Part shown: piece after piece, positions 61,593 through 64,000 of the stretch | Layout: every line of letters starts with the position of its first letter | How positions within the stretch are numbered: position 1 is the stretch's first letter | Source: Gordonia rubripertincta | GTDB taxonomy: Bacteria; Actinomycetota; Actinomycetes; Mycobacteriales; Mycobacteriaceae | DNA: 64,000 nucleotides | Assembly (NCBI RefSeq): GCF_038024875.1 | Contig: NZ_CP136136.1 | Coordinates: forward strand, 2,294,001-2,358,000 | Direction: 5' to 3' | Translations under genes and position numbers: made by a program | Notes under the pieces: model-generated | Databases searched by the model: none | Told to the model about the DNA's origin: nothing | Seen by the model: the letters and a program-made list of their open reading frames with translations, nothing else

Positions 61593-62519
61593 TCAGGCGG
61601 CAGTGAGCCCCAACTTCATGAGCCAGGGTCTGAGGAGGCCGACCAGCTCTTCGCGTTCGAGTTCGGCCCACGTCCAGCGGACCACCATGATGCCCATGGC
61701 CCGGAGGGCATCCTCGCGCCGCTTCTCGCGGATCAATGCCTCGCGCGGGGTTTCTCCGGGGCGCAGACCGTATTTCTGCATCCCGTCGAACTCACCGACG
61801 AGCCGACCCTCCCAGTCGAAGTCCGCCCGCGCCTCGCCCTGTGATGTCTGGAACGTGTGCTGGAGACGGGGAAGAGGGAGCCCGGCTGCAATCATCTGGG
61901 CGCGGCTCCACGACTCCCCGACGCCCTCTGAGGACGCGTCGGCGAGCGAAAGGGCTCGTCGTGCGGTGCTGGTCCCGGGTCGCCGTAGACGCGCGTCGAG
62001 GATGGCCGTCATGACGGATGAATCGGCCTTCATCGCCAGTGCTCGGTCGAAGGCCACCAGTGCTTGCGCGAAGTTGCCGTTCGTGGCGATTTCGACCGCA
62101 GTGCGGTCGAGCGTGGTCACCTCGATCCCGTCGACCATCTTGATGTCGCCGGATGTCAGCGGGCCGTTGTGTACGTGCCGATGGCCGCGGACGAAACCGC
62201 CCGCGGTGGACTTCTTGGTGAGATGGACAGCCTCGCGGTCGGGGTGGAGTAGTTCGAGCCCGAGGACGGCTGCCGCCGAATCATGGCTCAGCGTCGCCTT
62301 GCCGCGATCACGTGCCGAGGTCGCCACTGCGATGGACTGCAGCCGATGGATCGCGGTGGAATCGGCAGCGTCGGGATCGGCCTCCAAGTAGACCCCGGGG
62401 GCCAACCGGATCAAGTCCCCGCTGTCCACCGCCGCCGCGACGGTGTCGTCGCTGATGCCGACCCGCAGCGTCGATTCGCGCCGTATGAGTCCGTATCGAT
62501 CGGTCGGGAACCATGTCAT
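61593..62519 (-). CDS. AbiEi-like winged-helix protein with DUF559-like nuclease domain
   Basis: 308 residues. The N-terminal 60 residues (LIRRESTLRVGISDDTVAAAVDSGDLIRLAPGVYLE) form a winged-helix like AbiEi antitoxins, the middle resembles the AbiEi C-terminal part, and the last 100 residues have a restriction-endonuclease-like core (RADFDWEGRLVGEFDGMQKYG; RREDALRAMGIMVVRWTWAEL) of the DUF559 type. No AbiEii toxin is adjacent. Such proteins are abundant in actinobacteria with unknown role. The ATG at 62519 is preferred over the GTG at 62534, with weak support. Confidence 0.7.
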   Translation of the reverse strand: MTWFPTDRYGLIRRESTLRVGISDDTVAAAVDSGDLIRLAPGVYLEADPDAADSTAIHRLQSIAVATSARDRGKATLSHDSAAAVLGLELLHPDREAVHLTKKSTAGGFVRGHRHVHNGPLTSGDIKMVDGIEVTTLDRTAVEIATNGNFAQALVAFDRALAMKADSSVMTAILDARLRRPGTSTARRALSLADASSEGVGESWSRAQMIAAGLPLPRLQHTFQTSQGEARADFDWEGRLVGEFDGMQKYGLRPGETPREALIREKRREDALRAMGIMVVRWTWAELEREELVGLLRPWLMKLGLTAA

Positions 62520-62833
62520 GGGGATTGGACGCACGACGCGTCATCTCCGTTCAATGCGTCCCCGAAACGGACACTCCCGGAGTGACCTGGGACTCTGCGT
62601 CGGGCGTCACAACGGGGTCGGTGTCCGACTTTCCTCACCACCTAACATCAGCTAATGTCATCGACGCGGCGTGGTTACCTGCCGGTAGCTTCCGCCGCTG
62701 CCAACGCTGAGGGTGCCGGTCGCTCTGTGAGCGGTCGCTGGTCGGTTACAGTGACCCCAACCACAAATGCCACCGGTTGGTGTGCGGTCACACCGTGGCC
62801 GCCTTCGGGGGCAGCGATCGTCTGGAGGAAGTT
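62520..62833. promoter_or_regulatory. Intergenic region before mkl
   Basis: 314 bp between the divergent AbiEi-like gene and mkl. It has a TACAGT candidate -10 box (62747-62752) without a clear -35, and small hairpins (CGCTC-TGT-GAGCG near 62721; GGTGTG-CGGT-CACACC at 62779-62794). No gene was found in it. Confidence 0.35.
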
Positions 62834-64000
62834 GTGGGTGTTGAGGTCAGTGTCGAGGGGCTCACGAAGTCGTTTGGTTCGCAGAATATTTGGCGTGATG
62901 TCACGCTGACCCTCCCTGAGGGTGAGGTGTCTGCGCTGCTCGGTCCGTCGGGTACCGGTAAGTCGGTGTTCTTGAAGACGTTGATCGGGTTGCTGCATCC
63001 CGAGCAGGGGTCGGTGATCGTCGATGGCACCGATATCACGCAGTGTTCGGCCAAAGAGCTCTATGAGATCCGCAAGCTGTTCGGTGTGCTGTTCCAGGAT
63101 GGTGCCCTGTTCGGTTCGATGTCGTTGTTCGACAACATCGCGTTCCCGCTTCGTGAGCACACGAAGAAGAAGGAGAACGAGGTCCGCGACATCGTGATGG
63201 AGAAGATCGATCTGGTCGGTCTGACCGGTGCCGAGGACAAGCTTCCCGGTGAGATCTCCGGTGGTATGCGCAAGCGTGCCGGTCTGGCGCGCGCGTTGGT
63301 GCTCGATCCGCAGATCATTTTGTGTGACGAGCCGGATTCGGGTCTGGATCCGGTGCGTACCGCCTACATCAGCCAGTTGTTGATCGACATCAACGCCCAG
63401 ATCGATGCGACGATCCTGATCGTGACGCACAACATCAACATCGCGCGCACGATCCCGGACAACATCGGCATGTTGTTCCGGAAGGAGCTGGTGATGTTCG
63501 GTCCGCGTGAGCAGTTGCTGACCTCGGAGCAGCCGGTGGTCAAGCAGTTCCTCTCCGGTGACCGGTTCGGTCCGATCGGTATGTCGGAGGAGAAGGACGA
63601 GGCCGTCCAGAAGCAGGAAGAGGCCATGCAGGCCGCGGGTATCTCCGGTGGTGGTACCAAGGAGGACTTCACCGAGATCATCCCGCAGGTCCAGCCCAAT
63701 CCGGGTATGCCCGAACGCAAGGCGGTCGCCCGTCACCGTGAGCGCGTGCATGCGATGCTGCCCGGCCTGCCGCAGAACGCGCAGGAGGCCATCCGTCGCA
63801 GCCAGGAGCAGGAAGACCAGATCCGCGAGGAGAGCCGCGCCCACGCCGAGGATGTGGCGAACGGACGCCACAGCGGGGACAACGAGTGGACGAGCGCTTC
63901 CTCGGGGAACCTGGCCGTCGCCGACGCCAAGACCGACGTGATCGACTACGGCGGCAGCGATGCGCCGACAGAGCAGTGGCAGACGCCCGGTGGCGGCGAC
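62834..64000 (+). CDS. mkl: Mce transporter ATP-binding protein Mkl, 3' end beyond the window
   Basis: 389 codons visible, frame open to the right edge. ABC ATPase with Walker A GPSGTGKSV, IRKLFGVLFQDGALFGSMSLFDNIAFPLREHTKKK typical of MlaF/Mkl, signature ISGGMRKRAG, Walker B ILCDEPDSGLDP and IVTHNINIART. The C-terminal part (GPIGMSEEKDEA; NPGMPERKAVARHR) matches mycobacterial Mkl, which powers Mce lipid importers; here it continues into a longer acidic tail than I recall for M. tuberculosis. GTG at 62834 has GGAGG five bases upstream; a GTG at 62795 is an alternative. Position after rplJL equals Rv0655. Confidence 0.93.
   Translation, partial: MGVEVSVEGLTKSFGSQNIWRDVTLTLPEGEVSALLGPSGTGKSVFLKTLIGLLHPEQGSVIVDGTDITQCSAKELYEIRKLFGVLFQDGALFGSMSLFDNIAFPLREHTKKKENEVRDIVMEKIDLVGLTGAEDKLPGEISGGMRKRAGLARALVLDPQIILCDEPDSGLDPVRTAYISQLLIDINAQIDATILIVTHNINIARTIPDNIGMLFRKELVMFGPREQLLTSEQPVVKQFLSGDRFGPIGMSEEKDEAVQKQEEAMQAAGISGGGTKEDFTEIIPQVQPNPGMPERKAVARHRERVHAMLPGLPQNAQEAIRRSQEQEDQIREESRAHAEDVANGRHSGDNEWTSASSGNLAVADAKTDVIDYGGSDAPTEQWQTPGGGD

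Noticed and set aside
62675..63871. 398-codon frame antisense to mkl
   Set aside because: No domain and exactly opposite to a well-conserved ABC ATPase.

Overview
The window is high-GC actinobacterial DNA from a mycolic-acid-producing member of the Mycobacteriales. Gordonia or a close relative is the best guess. The signs are menaquinone genes (menB, menD, menG, menJ, a polyprenyl diphosphate synthase), a fused HadA/HadB mycolate dehydratase, the Mce transporter ATPase Mkl, the mannosyltransferase MgtA, and a gene order that follows two Mycobacterium tuberculosis blocks as I remember them (Rv0548c-Rv0563 and Rv0634-Rv0655). No prophage, CRISPR array or complete insertion sequence was seen.

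Layout. 1-11.0 kb: the 3' part of a large non-ribosomal peptide synthetase (it continues off the left edge), translationally coupled to a low-molecular-weight tyrosine phosphatase and a DUF4012 membrane protein, ending in a 29-bp tandem repeat. 11.1-13.2 kb: menB, a small membrane protein and a hotdog thioesterase. 13.2-19.0 kb: a compact module in which an E1-like/nitroreductase fusion (Rv1355c type) and a GNAT-like protein sit beside a GGEEF diguanylate cyclase and a degenerate-GGDEF/EAL phosphodiesterase. 19.1-22.8 kb: a CIRCE-controlled Hsp20, a saccharopine-dehydrogenase-like oxidoreductase, an AbrB-type membrane protein and a methyltransferase. 22.9-33.0 kb: menD, mgtA, menG, an MpaB/Lcp-type oxygenase, menJ, grcC1, htpX and yajQ.

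33.2-43.1 kb: tRNA-Tyr, tRNA-Thr, tRNA-Met, rpmG, fused hadAB, then a decaying island (oxalate decarboxylase, truncated alpha/beta hydrolase, two-component genes broken by an amber codon and by a deletion), then tRNA-Trp, secE, nusG, rplK and rplA. 43.2-50.4 kb: a cobalamin acquisition locus with two converging ABC importers, a metallo-beta-lactamase/CobU fusion and a cobalamin riboswitch. 50.5-60.2 kb: lactate dehydrogenase, an excalibur protein, AraC and VOC proteins, a DUF2786 protein, BrkB/YihY, a HEXXH metallohydrolase, a second Lcp-type oxygenase, a CocE/NonD hydrolase and a GH76 glycosidase. 60.2-64 kb: L10 leader, rplJ, rplL, a 30-bp perfect inverted repeat, an AbiEi-like/DUF559-like protein, and the start of mkl, which runs off the right edge.

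Several genes (menB, menD, menG, yajQ and others) have TANNNT 6-7 nt before the start codon, which suggests leaderless mRNAs. The most promising under-described systems are the 13.2-19.0 kb c-di-GMP-flanked module and the MBL-CobU cobamide salvage fusion. All identifications were made by eye from translated sequence; no database search was run.
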